A stretch of DNA of 64,000 nt from Sclerurus mexicanus (lineage: Eukaryota > Chordata > Aves > Passeriformes > Furnariidae). Under the pieces are notes generated by a model, which had not been told where the DNA came from, did no database searches, and saw only the letters and a list, made by a program, of their open reading frames with translations. The position numbers and the translations under genes were made by a program. This document shows, in pieces, positions 12,191-22,290 of the stretch (position 1 is its first letter; every line of letters starts with the position of its first letter). The DNA is taken from positions 108,297 through 172,296 of the forward strand of contig VWZF01005804.1 in the NCBI GenBank assembly GCA_013396755.1. The letters run 5' to 3'.

Positions 12191-13001
12191 GTCTTAGAAT
12201 GGCATCTATAACAGACTGTCACTCCAACTCCACACTCATTCCTCAGAAAATCCTTTGGACCATTTAGTCTGGAGTACTTCTTTCAGACAGTGAAAAAGCT
12301 GTTTGTAGTTAGGTATGCTTACACCCTGTGGACAATAGTTTTGGATACGAAGAGTCTGGTCAAGTTGTCAGCAATAACATGGCTAGTAAAAAACTTAAAA
12401 ATAAAGGGTCATCATTTACAGTCTTGATGCTCAGTCCTGTCCACTTATTTTACACTTATTTTTACAGAACAATTTCATGTTTGCTTATTTGTTATGAAAT
12501 ACAGGGGAAAAAACCAGTTCTGCTGTGCAACAAAATTAAACACATACATCATGCTGTGTCCTTCATCCATGTGAGAACAAGACTCAAGTGGTTACTTCTG
12601 AACAGTGACCTGAGCTTCAGGGCATTTCCTCGCTCAAGTACAAGTTGAGTTACAGCTAAAAGGTTGTTTCTGCACAAAGGAAAGCCAAATCTGTCCAACT
12701 GGGGAAGAGACAAGCAGTTCCATTTACTGGAAAGTTCCTTTTCCAAATGAAAATACCTGTTCTGCAAGTAACATCCTATAACTATTTTTTAAGAGTTTTT
12801 GTGTTTTGGGGTTTTTTTGTTGTTTTTTCTTTTCCAATCTGACATTGTTCCTTTTTTAAGCAACTGCTTAGACCTACAGCCATGCAAAAGGCTACTCAAA
12901 CTATCCTTCTTTCACAATGCCTTGGACACTCTATGTGCCAGTGTTAAACACCACAGGTTTCAATCTCAGGCTAAATGTCAGGTAGACCAAGGGCTCTGCT
13001 G

Positions 13002-13469
13002 TCAAACAGAAGTGACAGTCCTCACTTTGGCAGACAAAGCTTGCTTAAACCTTCTCTTCAGATCCTGCATGTTGGGTGATTTTGGCCTTGGAATAAGAGA
13101 GGTTCTCCTCCTCTCAGGGGTGCTGGTTATTTGCTGTTTACTGACTTCTTTACAGAGGAGATGGAAGGCATTGAAGACATTGTTATAGTTTTCACTGACA
13201 GATACTTCATAGAAAGTACAGCCCAGCATATTGGCCAGCTGAAGTCCCTGCTGAGGCTCCACCTCTTTGATATGCAAGAGATCAGCTTTGTTTGCAATGA
13301 TGACAATAGGGACCGTGTTCCCTGGATGCAGCTGTCGAACTTGATGGTAAAGGTGACTGAGTAGCTCAAAGCTCTTATAGTCTGTGATGGAGAAGACAAT
13401 CACTAGGGCATCTGCCCAGCGAATGCATCTGTTCAGCTGCTCATTACAATCCAGACTGTGTTCATGGAT
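13002..13469 (-). CDS. RASL11B: RASL11B coding exon 4 with stop
   Basis: Begins after the acceptor CATTTTTCAG with IHEHSLDCNEQLNRCIRWAD and runs 155 codons to the stop at 13004-13002. It contains NKAD (146-149), EVSVS (174-178) and the conserved basic tail PRPKSPNMQDLKRRFKQAL. The open frame continues upstream to 13535, but that part is intron, as shown by the acceptor and by loss of family similarity. Confidence 0.97.
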   Translation of the reverse strand: MHEHSLDCNEQLNRCIRWADALVIVFSITDYKSFELLSHLYHQVRQLHPGNTVPIVIIANKADLLHIKEVEPQQGLQLANMLGCTFYEVSVSENYNNVFNAFHLLCKEVSKQQITSTPERRRTSLIPRPKSPNMQDLKRRFKQALSAKVRTVTSV

Positions 13470-15689
13470 CTGAAAAATGAATGGTCTCAAATTAGATAGC
13501 TGCAGTCGTAAATGATTAAAGAAACCTGTCTTCAAGAATCTGTAAGGCCAAGTAGCATTTTACAGCTCCAGACATACATTTGCATTTCACATTGTAAGTA
13601 TGAACTTAATCTGAGCATAGTGAATAAATGCAGATGTTGATTCAGCTGCAAAAAGCTGGAATTTAACACTGGGGTTTGCTATACTTAAATGGAAAATTGA
13701 CCTGAGTAGTTCTGCATGCAGAGAAAGACTTTGTAGTTCCACAGAATGGGAAATTAACTGGCTAGACAGTAAGTCTGGGGAAGCAAAGATATGAGCTGGA
13801 AGCATTTAGACCTGGAGTGTTGCCCAGTTCAAAAAGGCAACAATCCAGCATTACGCAGGTCTATATATTCAAAACTTTAACTTGTGACACACTAATGAGC
13901 ACAGCCACGATATAGCAGACTTTGCTTTCTGTCATACACATTTATGAAGCTTGTTGGGCAGTGGTCATGACTTTTTTTTTCCACATGTACCTTATTTGCC
14001 CAAAATTGTTTCTGGCTTTGTGCCTAATGTTCCCAGTATGCAGGAACAAGACACTTCAGTAATTCAGCCACTCAAAAGTAATAGTCCTCCAATGAACAAA
14101 TGATTCATCGAAACAGTGAGTTGTTTTCTTTTACTACCAGCACACTGCAGGTACCCAACACAGCTGGCTTGACTGGTTAAAACACAAGTTACCACGTTTC
14201 CCGCACAGGACACCAAACTCTGAAATGGACAGCAAAATATTTTCTAGAAAGGCCATAACAAGATGCTGCACAGAGGGACACAGGCACACAAGCACACAAA
14301 CACAGCTACTCTGGTAAACTTCATGGTTGCATCTACCTCACCTGAACTCCTGGAGTATCTTGCACTTGGATGGCCAACATCTCTCCATCTATCTGGATGT
14401 GCCTGCTGTAGAGATTACCTGACAAGAACACCAACAGGGTCACAAGTACAGCCACCACTCTGCGAACAAATGTTGCTTCCGCTGCCCGTTAGTCATGTAG
14501 AGAAAGTTGTATCGCCACTCGCGAAGCAAGAAACCAGTGTTGTAAGCTTTTTTTTGTGTTAACAACATTTATGATGTTACTAGAAGCCTGGGATCAAATC
14601 TTGCATTGACTTGTTGTGAAGCTTAGTATTTAATAAGTGTGCAACCTGGAACTTAATTCTTAAAGACTATCTTAGCGTGGATGATAAAGGTTAGAGTGTT
14701 AAATAACCAGCTTTTATTATCTGGAGAGCAGTTGGATTGTCATTTAATATTTACACACTTTAGTGAAGCTCCCTGATGGTTGGCCTGTAAGATTTGCTGG
14801 CTTGGTTTGTTTTTCATTTGTCAGGCTTTTTCAAGTCATTTCCTCAACAGAATGCTGCATATTTTACATTGGCATTAGTTTAGACTCTCCACTGTACTCA
14901 CTGACGTATGTAGCATCACCTCTCCATTTTCCCCTTTAAGATGGCCCTGCCTAGCCCGTGTGGCTCCTGGCTCTCAGTTTGCAAAGAACAACACAACAGT
15001 AGGTTTACAGAACGTTTTCTGGTTTTAGCTAAAAGACTCCTTCCAAAAGGGGAGCTTTCACCTCATAAAGTGAATTCTGTCAGAGACCAGAGCTACAGCA
15101 CAACCCATCTCTGGGGCTGCTGCGGTCACAAACCACGCGTGGCTGTGCCCGGCGTGCCCCTTTCCGAGGGCAGCGGGGGCAGACCGGGGAGGGGAGGGAC
15201 CAGCTCTCAGCGCTGAGACCCCGCGGGGGTTCGGGCGGACACCAGCACCGGCGGTGCCCCCCAGCCCCGGGGGCGACTCCGCTCTGCTCTCCCACCTGTG
15301 ACCCGGCTCTGCGCGCTCGCTGCCGGGGCGCGCACCCCGCGCCGCCCAGCCGGGCACCCCCGGCGTGAGCAGCGGCCGGGGCCCCGAACCCCGCATCCCC
15401 ATCCCCATCCCGGCGGGAACCAAGCCGCGCTGCCCCTCGCCTACCTGCGTTCCGCTCGTAGTCGCCGATGAACCGCCGGGTGAGGAACCGCACCACGAGC
15501 GCTGCGGGCGGGCACAGACGGGCACCGTGAGCCGCGCTCCGCCGCCCCGCANCCCTGCCCCTCACCTGTCTTGCCCACGCCGCTGCCCCCCACCACGGCG
15601 ATCTTGACGAGGCGCGGCCGGGCAGCGGCGGGCCCGTCCCCGCCGGGCGCGCACTCGGCGATGGTGCACATGCTCTGCGTCAGGCGCAT
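13002..15689 (-). CDS. RASL11B: RASL11B, Ras-like small GTPase family member 11B
   Basis: Complete gene in four coding exons: 15689-15566, 15501-15445, 14418-14342 and 13469-13002. They join in frame to 726 nt, or 241 residues; the human protein is about 248. Visible G-box elements are the P-loop GGSGVGKT (34-41), the G3-like DTPG (81-84), NKAD (146-149) and EVSVS (174-178, the ETSAK position). The segment RRTSLIPRPKSPNMQDLKRR (207-226) and the C-terminus KVRTVTSV separate it from RASL11A. DTPG replaces the DTAGQ of classical Ras, so the catalytic Gln is absent, as is usual for this group. There is no CAAX box, so membrane attachment by prenylation is not expected. The family has been linked to inflammation and to early development. 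The gene is convergent with SCFD2 and starts in a CpG island. Confidence 0.96.
14342..14418 (-). CDS. RASL11B: RASL11B coding exon 3
   Basis: A 77-nt exon between the acceptor TTCTTGTCAG and the donor GTTCAG|GTGAGG. It encodes Gly61 (split codon) and then residues 62-86: NLYSRHIQIDGEMLAIQ, followed by VQDTPGVQ. It is too short to stand out as an open frame but fits the family exactly, with phases 2 in and 0 out. It carries the G3 motif DTPG. Confidence 0.94.
15445..15501 (-). CDS. RASL11B: RASL11B coding exon 2
   Basis: A 57-nt exon between the acceptor CCCGCAG and the donor GCAG|GTAGGC. It completes codon 42 (Ala), encodes LVVRFLTRRFIGDYERNA (43-60) and starts codon 61. It covers the helix after the P-loop and the switch I region (RFIGDYE). 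Intron 1 before it is only 64 nt in this assembly. Confidence 0.93.
15566..15689 (-). CDS. RASL11B: RASL11B coding exon 1
   Basis: Encodes residues 1-41, MRLTQSMCTIAE to the P-loop Thr, plus one base of codon 42. The start ATG is at 15689-15687 in context GGGGATGC, with G at -3. The donor is ACAG|GTGAGG at 15565. The N-terminus matches the family pattern, and that decides the start over the second ATG (residue 7). Ala/Gly-rich residues 14-24 are the variable linker. Confidence 0.93.
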
Positions 15690-15761
15690 CCCCTCTCCGA
15701 CACCCGCACAGCGCACCCGCCGCCGCCGCTCCCCCGGGCCCTTTCTCGCCCCCCCGTCCCC

Positions 15762-15806
15762 NNNNNNNNNNNNNNNNNNNNNNNNNNNNNNNNNNNNNNN
15801 NNNNNN
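15762..15806. other. assembly gap of 45 N
   Basis: Run of 45 undetermined bases within very GC-rich sequence, 73 bp upstream of the RASL11B start codon. It removes part of the 5' UTR or core promoter. The true length may differ from 45. Confidence 1.
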
Positions 15807-16060
15807 CGGCGGCCACTCAGAGCGATGGGACCCGCCCCGGGACCGGCCCCGCCGGGCAGGGGGAGCGGGGGGAGGCGATACTCGGCTCTCCCGAGCGGTG
15901 GTGAAGGCCGTCAGAAATGAGCAATTTGTGCCTGTATGAGACCTCCCCGCCTTTGTGGGGTCAAACACCTGAGCACCGTAACGGCGAGGGACCGAGAGCT
16001 TCCGAAAATCTCAGGGCCGGGGTCGTCTCCCAAAATCCCACCAGGGTGACTGAAAGGCGC

Positions 16061-18499
16061 TCGGCGCGCGTAGAGGTTCAGTGGCCTGCCTGGCTGCCAG
16101 CCTGGCGGGGTACATCGTCCTGTGGGTGTCGGTGTGTGTGCACCTGCCATCCCACACCTCCCGCCCTCCACCCCCGGACGCCTTCTCGCCATCCTTGCAT
16201 CGCCTTCCCTCGCCTTCCTAGCGTTTTGAAATAACCACACAGAGTAGGCGCCGGCTGAAACCAGAACGGCTGTAACTGTGAAGAAAAGAGTTGAACCCAA
16301 GGGACGAGGCTGAGGAATGTCTGTGTCCTCTTAGCTTGGTAGTTTCTGTATTGCACAGAAACGGGGGGCGAGGGGAGAAATCGAGGTAAACATGGATATG
16401 ACAATGCTTAAAGACACGGAAGACAATGGCAAGGGAGGAGAAGTACACATGAGAGGCAGGTGGGCAACAGAGGGCTGTACCAGCCTAGGCACAGGGAGCA
16501 GCCATGTAAAGCATTTGAAACAGTTGCTGGCATAAGCAAGAGCCTGGGCAGCAAAATGGGGGAATAAAATCTGCCCACACATCAAGCAAAGCATGCTAGC
16601 AGAGAGGTAACGGACGAGGATAAAATCACTCTCCAGCACTCAGGAAAGAGACCTCACAGTAAAGGCCAATAGATAACAGTGAATCCCAATTACAAAAATT
16701 AAATTAGTTAATTAATTAATTTTTTAAAAGCAGTAGATTCAAGGTGTTTGTCTCAGAACCACAGCAGGGAAAATGTTAAAAGTGTATTAGGGGTAGAACT
16801 GGGAGGCTGATGGTGACATTGGACAAAGGTGGTCACCATCACAGCCAACACATACCTGTGTACAGCTTTCTATAAGCTCCAAAGCTATATTTGCACATGG
16901 GAAAAAAGATAACAGGAATATAATGAAAATCTTTCTGCTCCTGCAGTAGTTGCTGCCTTCCCAGATATAAAGTGAGAGCAGACTCTATGAACAATGCCTG
17001 GGACTGAGCAGTGCTGGGTACAACAGAGGAGCAGCTCCCTTTGCCAGCCACCAGACCAACACCACAGGTGATAGTGGTGAGTAGTGAGTGTATTGTAAGA
17101 CTAACTGCATACTGAGGTCATAGAGGGGAAGAAAGGTTTCCTAGATGCAGTTTAAAATAAATAGATGAGTAAAACATAAATTCATTAAAAGGTATTTGAA
17201 GTTAAAAGAGAAAACAATAAGAGAGACAATTAGAAAAAAAAAATCAACAAGACTGAAGAACTCAAATACCTGAATACAAAGTAAAGACTGGATTTCTTTC
17301 TGCCAGAGCAGCAGAAATGATTTTGACATGGTATCTTGAGCAAAGGGAAAGGGTTTCCCAGAAGATTTCCTGGCACATTGATAACTAAGGTCACTGGAAA
17401 ATAGAAAACTTAAAGGTAGAAGTGAGGAGGATCACTCTCCTAAGAAAGTTTTGTCTTCGGAATAAGGAAATGCAGAAGATAAATTATGTCAGCTAGAAGT
17501 AGTGATCTCAATCAGGGAAAAAGAAAGCAGGCTGTCATGCAATGAGAAGGACATACAAATAGAAGGAAATCTGGCAGTATTTAGAAAAAAAATTAACACT
17601 TTGCTTCCAATTTTAATAAAGGTGATTATGTGAAAGATAGATGCAAAAGGAAGATGAGTAATGGGAAGAAAGTCATGGATAATTAGTGCAGTGGGAAAAA
17701 AGAAACAATCTGGTCCAGAGCACAGACAGGCCAAGTGTGTGAAGAGGGTGAAAGGATCAAGAAATTTTACTGTAGCACTCAAGTCAGTCTGGAATATTTG
17801 CATTAAGAAAGGAAGGGAAATAATTTACAATAATCTGGACCAATTTTGAAGGAAAGAATAATTAAAGATATGGGAATAAATGAGATAAAAATTAAATATG
17901 TGATTAGATGAAATGTTTCTTCAGCAGGATATCTTTGTTTCCCTTTTTCTTCAAGGAAGGCAATGTGGTAGATGTAATCTATTTGGGATCAATAATACCT
18001 GATGCTGTCCAGACAGGAAACAGCTGTTGAAGCAGAAGTGTGTGTGGATCAGGAGGCAACGACAGAGGAATGGTTTATATGGGAAGTGTCAGGTTGAAGG
18101 TAAGTGTTCTGTGTGATTCATCAATGCTCCTGTTGCCCTTCATATTTTCATAACCATGGTGTCATTGAGAACACAAGCATGCTAATGAAATCTGCTGTTG
18201 ACAGAGCTGGGAGACATCACCAGTTCAAACAAGGCTGGGAATAGTGTATTGAAGAAACTTCATGCCTCTTAGAACAGGTTTAATGAAAATACAATTAAAT
18301 TCGATAATACTAATAACAAATCTTTTTGCACTGTCTATAAGATCAGCACTTGGATAAGAGAGACTAGTTAATCATGAGATGAGTAGGAGCTATGTAAAAA
18401 GAGAAATGTAAACCCAGCAATGTCAGATAAGTCATTTCAGAAAAGATCTGCAGCACAATGTGTGATTCTGTTGTCCAGCCAAGACAAAATCAGTGTTTT
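16061..18499. other. intergenic, purine-rich on plus strand
   Basis: No gene recognised. From about 16360 the plus strand is strongly A/G-rich (GGGAGGAGAAG- and GAAGGAAGGGAAA-like patches). A TTAATTAATTAAT palindromic run lies at 16708-16720. Minus-strand open frames here are Leu/Phe/Ser-rich because that strand is pyrimidine-rich and so poor in stop codons. Confidence 0.7.
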
Positions 18500-18650
18500 T
18501 GTCATGGTTTAACCAGGGTTGGGAACCAAGTACCACACAGCTGCTTGCTTATTCCCCCCTGCCCACTTTTGTGGGAAGGAGAATCATAGAGGAAGTAAAA
18601 GTCATGGGTTGAGATAAGAACAGTTCAATAATTAGAAAAATAAAATATAC
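18500..18650 (-). mobile_element. ERVL-type LTR fragment, antisense
   Basis: Plus strand TGTCATGGTTTAACCAGGG, then AAGTACCACACAGCTGCTTG, a C-rich patch, GGAGAATCATAGAGGAAG and CATGGGTTGAGATAAGAACAG. This is the reverse complement of the 3' end of a common avian ERVL-type LTR. The same sequence in the other orientation closes the element at 39439-40801. Only the 3' part is recognisable. The boundary near 18650 is approximate, and no partner LTR was seen. Confidence 0.8.
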
Positions 18651-21600
18651 AATAGTGGGATTTGGAAAACAGGAAAGCCAGGAAAGCTGAAACTAAGGAT
18701 CAATGTCAGCATGAGAATAAGTGGGTATAAGCTCAGTCGGAATAGCAAAACACCAGAACAGACCTCTAAAAAGTGACAGGAGAAAATCAAGTCTAATTTT
18801 GCTAGAACTGAGGAGGAAGATTTTATGAAAGGAAATACATGGCATGATTGACCTTGGTGGCAAAGAAATTTGATGATCCCTTCTAGATGCCTACAGAGAA
18901 TAAATAAATATTTAGGCCTAACATGTAGCAATGCATACAGCAACAGTGTCTCCAACACAGAAAGGGGTGTGATAGAAAAGGGGATGTGGGAAAGGGTGAT
19001 GAAAACAAGACAACGCCTCAATAAACTGGCTTTATAAAGGAGATGATTAATTAGGAACTGGATGAAAGTGTTAAAATAACTGAAGAATGGCATCTTCTTT
19101 GTCTGTCTCAAAACACCAAAAGGAAAACAATCAGCCAGACTGAAAGGTAGAACTTCTGGAAAACCTGAGATACGAAACATATTCTTGTAAAATACATATT
19201 TGAGTCACGGAGTCAATTGTTGTTAGGAAGGCACTGGGACAAAAATTAAAATTACCTCTGTACAAAGAAGGAGTGCTCATTTATAACTATGAAGAGACAC
19301 ATTTTCCAGTACTTTACATTAGCAGAGAATTCATAAGCAGCAGTAAATAATCTTCTCAAAGTTTGCAAAAATTTATCAAGTATTGTGGACCAGAAAGAGC
19401 TCTAATGTGATTGGACAAGGTTTCTCATCCATCAGTCTTTTTCACGAAAAATGCCTTATGTCATCCTCTCAGTCAGGCAGAAGTGACTGCTGTCAGAGAG
19501 GAGGCCTTAGCCTGGGTGGTCATGCGTTGGAGCTGATGTGAATACACGCTTGCACATTTCAGGAACACATTCCTATAGTTTATTTTATGCCACTGTAGAG
19601 AGGATATATTTGTATACAGTTTACACATGTGATAAAGACACCTCCATCAACAGCCAGGGAATAAACCTTACTTTGTTATCTAGTGCTTTGGTAATTCTAA
19701 CACGTCTTCAGAGAAACAAGTGCTGTGGACACGGTGTTCAGAAACCAGGACAGTCTGCTCATTCCAGAGAAGTATTTACTTACCAAAGAACTGTGAGTTC
19801 TGTCTTTGGCTTTATAAGAGTAAATACAAGAAAGTTCCCTTTTCATGGCACAGCACATGTGTCCCACACTCCCAACATTATAAAGACAAGTGGAGCAACC
19901 CCTGTGAAAAGCCGAAGAAGACTGGTGCTTACCCCTCCTCTGACATTGCCTTGCATCACCTTCCAAGAGCAAAATAAATACAGGAGGGAGCAGAGATATT
20001 AAAAGAAACCACATAAACAGGAAAACAACTCCTCTCTACGCTGGGAGAGATCTCCTGACCAGCAAAGGCCAAGCTTACTGAGCAAGATAGGATCTTCATT
20101 CCAGGGCAGAGAGAGGGGGGAGGAGAGGGAACAACATGCTCCATGCACCCTCACCTACCCACAGACCCTATGTGGTTTCTATAGCAGCACAATAGCAGAC
20201 ATTTTTCTCTCTCCACAAGAAAGCCTGAGTAATGTTCTGCAATTATATTAGTCTGCATTTTAATCATATTTTATCTTCTCTTAGGCTTGCGCTTTTTTTT
20301 TTTTGTATTTTTGTATTTCCTCCTTATGTAATGCTCCCAAATTCTAATCCAAGAAGTGACATGCTCAAGGTTTTCTTTTTCATTCAGGGCTGCCCATCTG
20401 CTGCCAGTATTTTTTTTGTGCTGGTTTGTGCTCCCACAGTAAAAGCAGTTGTTCTGCACACAAAGTGCTGGTTTGATCTGAAAAGTGTCTATGTGGGGGG
20501 TAAGCCTTGATTACAGAACCTCTTGAATTAATACAAGCTCTAATACTTCATTCAAAAATGTGTGAGGGAGAGCATAGCAGAATTTTTGATTTCCATTTTA
20601 GGAATGCCTCAGGATCTATATTAAGCCCTCTAAAAACTGTGGCATTAAAGCGTCATTACCAACCCCTCTAAATCTCACCTGATGTTACAAAAGAGTCAGT
20701 TCATCAAGGGGCTAACACCTGGGTTGCATTAGGAAAGGTCAGTGACAAGTTCTGCTGTGCCAGGAAAATTATAGGATGATGCTTATGTTGGCAGAAAAAC
20801 ACTGGGGCTGGTACAGCTTCTCTCAGTTGCTAAGCAAATGAAGAGCTTGTTGCATATGCCTGTTCTTGCATATTCTGCAAGTCTAAACTTTGCAGATCCT
20901 TTAACTTCATGGAGTCAGCACCTAGAAGTTGCATCCCTGAAACTACAGAGAGGGAAAGCAGCACTGTGGTTATCAACCCCTTCAAATTTCAGCTGGCATA
21001 TCTGGGCATGCAGTGAGTGGCCCTGCACCTCTGCTGGTGATAGGCCCTGGGTGCACATCCTGCCCTGCTCAGGGGTTCCGCCAGGATGGCACAAGTGCTC
21101 ACTGAACATGCCCTGAGCTAACCTTGTGCTGAAATGCAAACATACTGAAAACCTCCAATTTCTAATATAACTTTTTTAGCAAGAAAGATGTAAACTCAAG
21201 TCATACCTACATACTACAATAGAAAGTGATGATGATTGAATGTGTAGGTTGCAAAGTCAAATGCAGAAAATATAGGAAGTTCCAGAAATAAGATTGCCTG
21301 GGCAACCTTAAGTCATCCTCCCACAGGCATATGCATTTTATTAGAGCCTTTAATTGCATAATGTCCTACGATTACACTGACTCCTGTCATACTGGCAGTC
21401 TGTTTGCTATTTGTCCATGGGAACAGAGCACCTAAATATACTTGAAGATCTGGATGTTATTCAGCATCTCTTTTAAATCCCCAATTAATCAGCCCATGGT
21501 GCAACACAGAAAGTATTCCCTTCGTACAGGAATTAATAATTCCTTCATAGGCTTGTCACAGTGTATAGCAAAGATACAGGAGAAGAGGTGAAACTCCAAG

Positions 21601-22141
21601 TCAACTAGGTTGTCTAAGTCCAACATGTACCTGTCACTCCAATTCCTTTCAGTTGCTACCTCATCTTGTACCACCTCAGTGTTTTATACACCCAAATGTA
21701 AGATCCCGTACATGCACTGCACTGAAGCGGGGACTGCAGCCCTGAAGTTTCTGAGATGAGTGGTTGGACCAGGGAAAAAAGTCCTTCTCTCTCTTTAGCT
21801 GGGTGAACATCAAACCCCTCAGGATACTGGAAAAATTTTGATGGGAAGACTGAGGGAATCACATCTCAGACTACATGCCAGACCAGGTCTCTGAGATTGC
21901 TTCTGTAAAAGTCACAGACTTGGGACCAAGGGCTTCCTTGAAACTGAGGAGGAAAGAGACAACCTGAATTTATAGAGAGCAAGTGTGAGAGTAGGGCATG
22001 TTAAGCCAGGTGCCTGGCAGGGAAAGGTGGTGGGATGAGTGAGAGCTTCCCAGGAGTACTAGGCACAAGTCTTCTCGCCCATGCTCTAGCTGTAACTGGT
22101 GCAGCAAGGGGCTATGAGAAGGGGTGATGCCAATTTTACAA
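18651..22141. other. intergenic, no gene recognised
   Basis: Continues purine-rich on the plus strand to about 19200, then becomes ordinary AT-rich sequence. A 182-codon ATG-started minus frame (18632-19180) lies in the pyrimidine-rich strand and looks accidental. The frames at 19538-20002 overlap others in every phase. I recognise no repeat here. Confidence 0.65.
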
Positions 22142-22290
22142 GAAGAGAGGAGGAAAGACGGGCTTATTTAGCCTAGCAAATGGTGCCTTTGAGAGGACAT
22201 GATAATTACGTGCTGCCAGCTCACATGAGAGGGATCATGGAGGAGAGAAGAGCTCTTAGTGCAAAGAGCAGCTCATCAGAGAATTTTCCT
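22142..22290 (+). mobile_element. probable old CR1-like LINE remnant
   Basis: TTATTTAGCCTAGCAAATGG, then CCTTTGAGAGGACATGATAA and GGAGAGAAGAGCTCTTAGTG resemble the sense 3' untranslated part of old, diverged CR1/L3-type LINEs (pattern: ttcagcctggcaaa, gag-gg-gatatgat, gaggagct). The match is from memory and diverged, so this is only a suggestion. Confidence 0.4.

Larger units (their letters stand above)
15130..16060 (-). promoter_or_regulatory. RASL11B: RASL11B CpG island and promoter
   Basis: Abrupt rise in GC and CpG from about 15130 to 16060, covering exons 1-2, intron 1 and the presumed 5' UTR and promoter upstream of 15689. A 45-N gap (15762-15806) and a single N (15552) lie inside, so the promoter sequence is incomplete. 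No TATA box is evident next to the start, which fits a CpG-type promoter. The transcription start cannot be placed. Confidence 0.85.

Noticed and set aside
15058..15968. Long minus-strand and plus-strand frames over the RASL11B CpG island (155-175 codons)
   Set aside because: GC-rich DNA has few stops. Only the pieces that match RASL11B exons 1 and 2 with proper splice sites are coding; the other frames are Ala/Gly/Arg/Pro-rich noise.
18632..19180. 182-codon ATG-started minus-strand ORF, Leu/Phe-rich, seemingly membrane-like
   Set aside because: It lies on a pyrimidine-rich strand, where stop codons (all purine-containing) are rare and Leu/Phe/Ser are forced. It runs next to an LTR fragment and has no recognisable domain.
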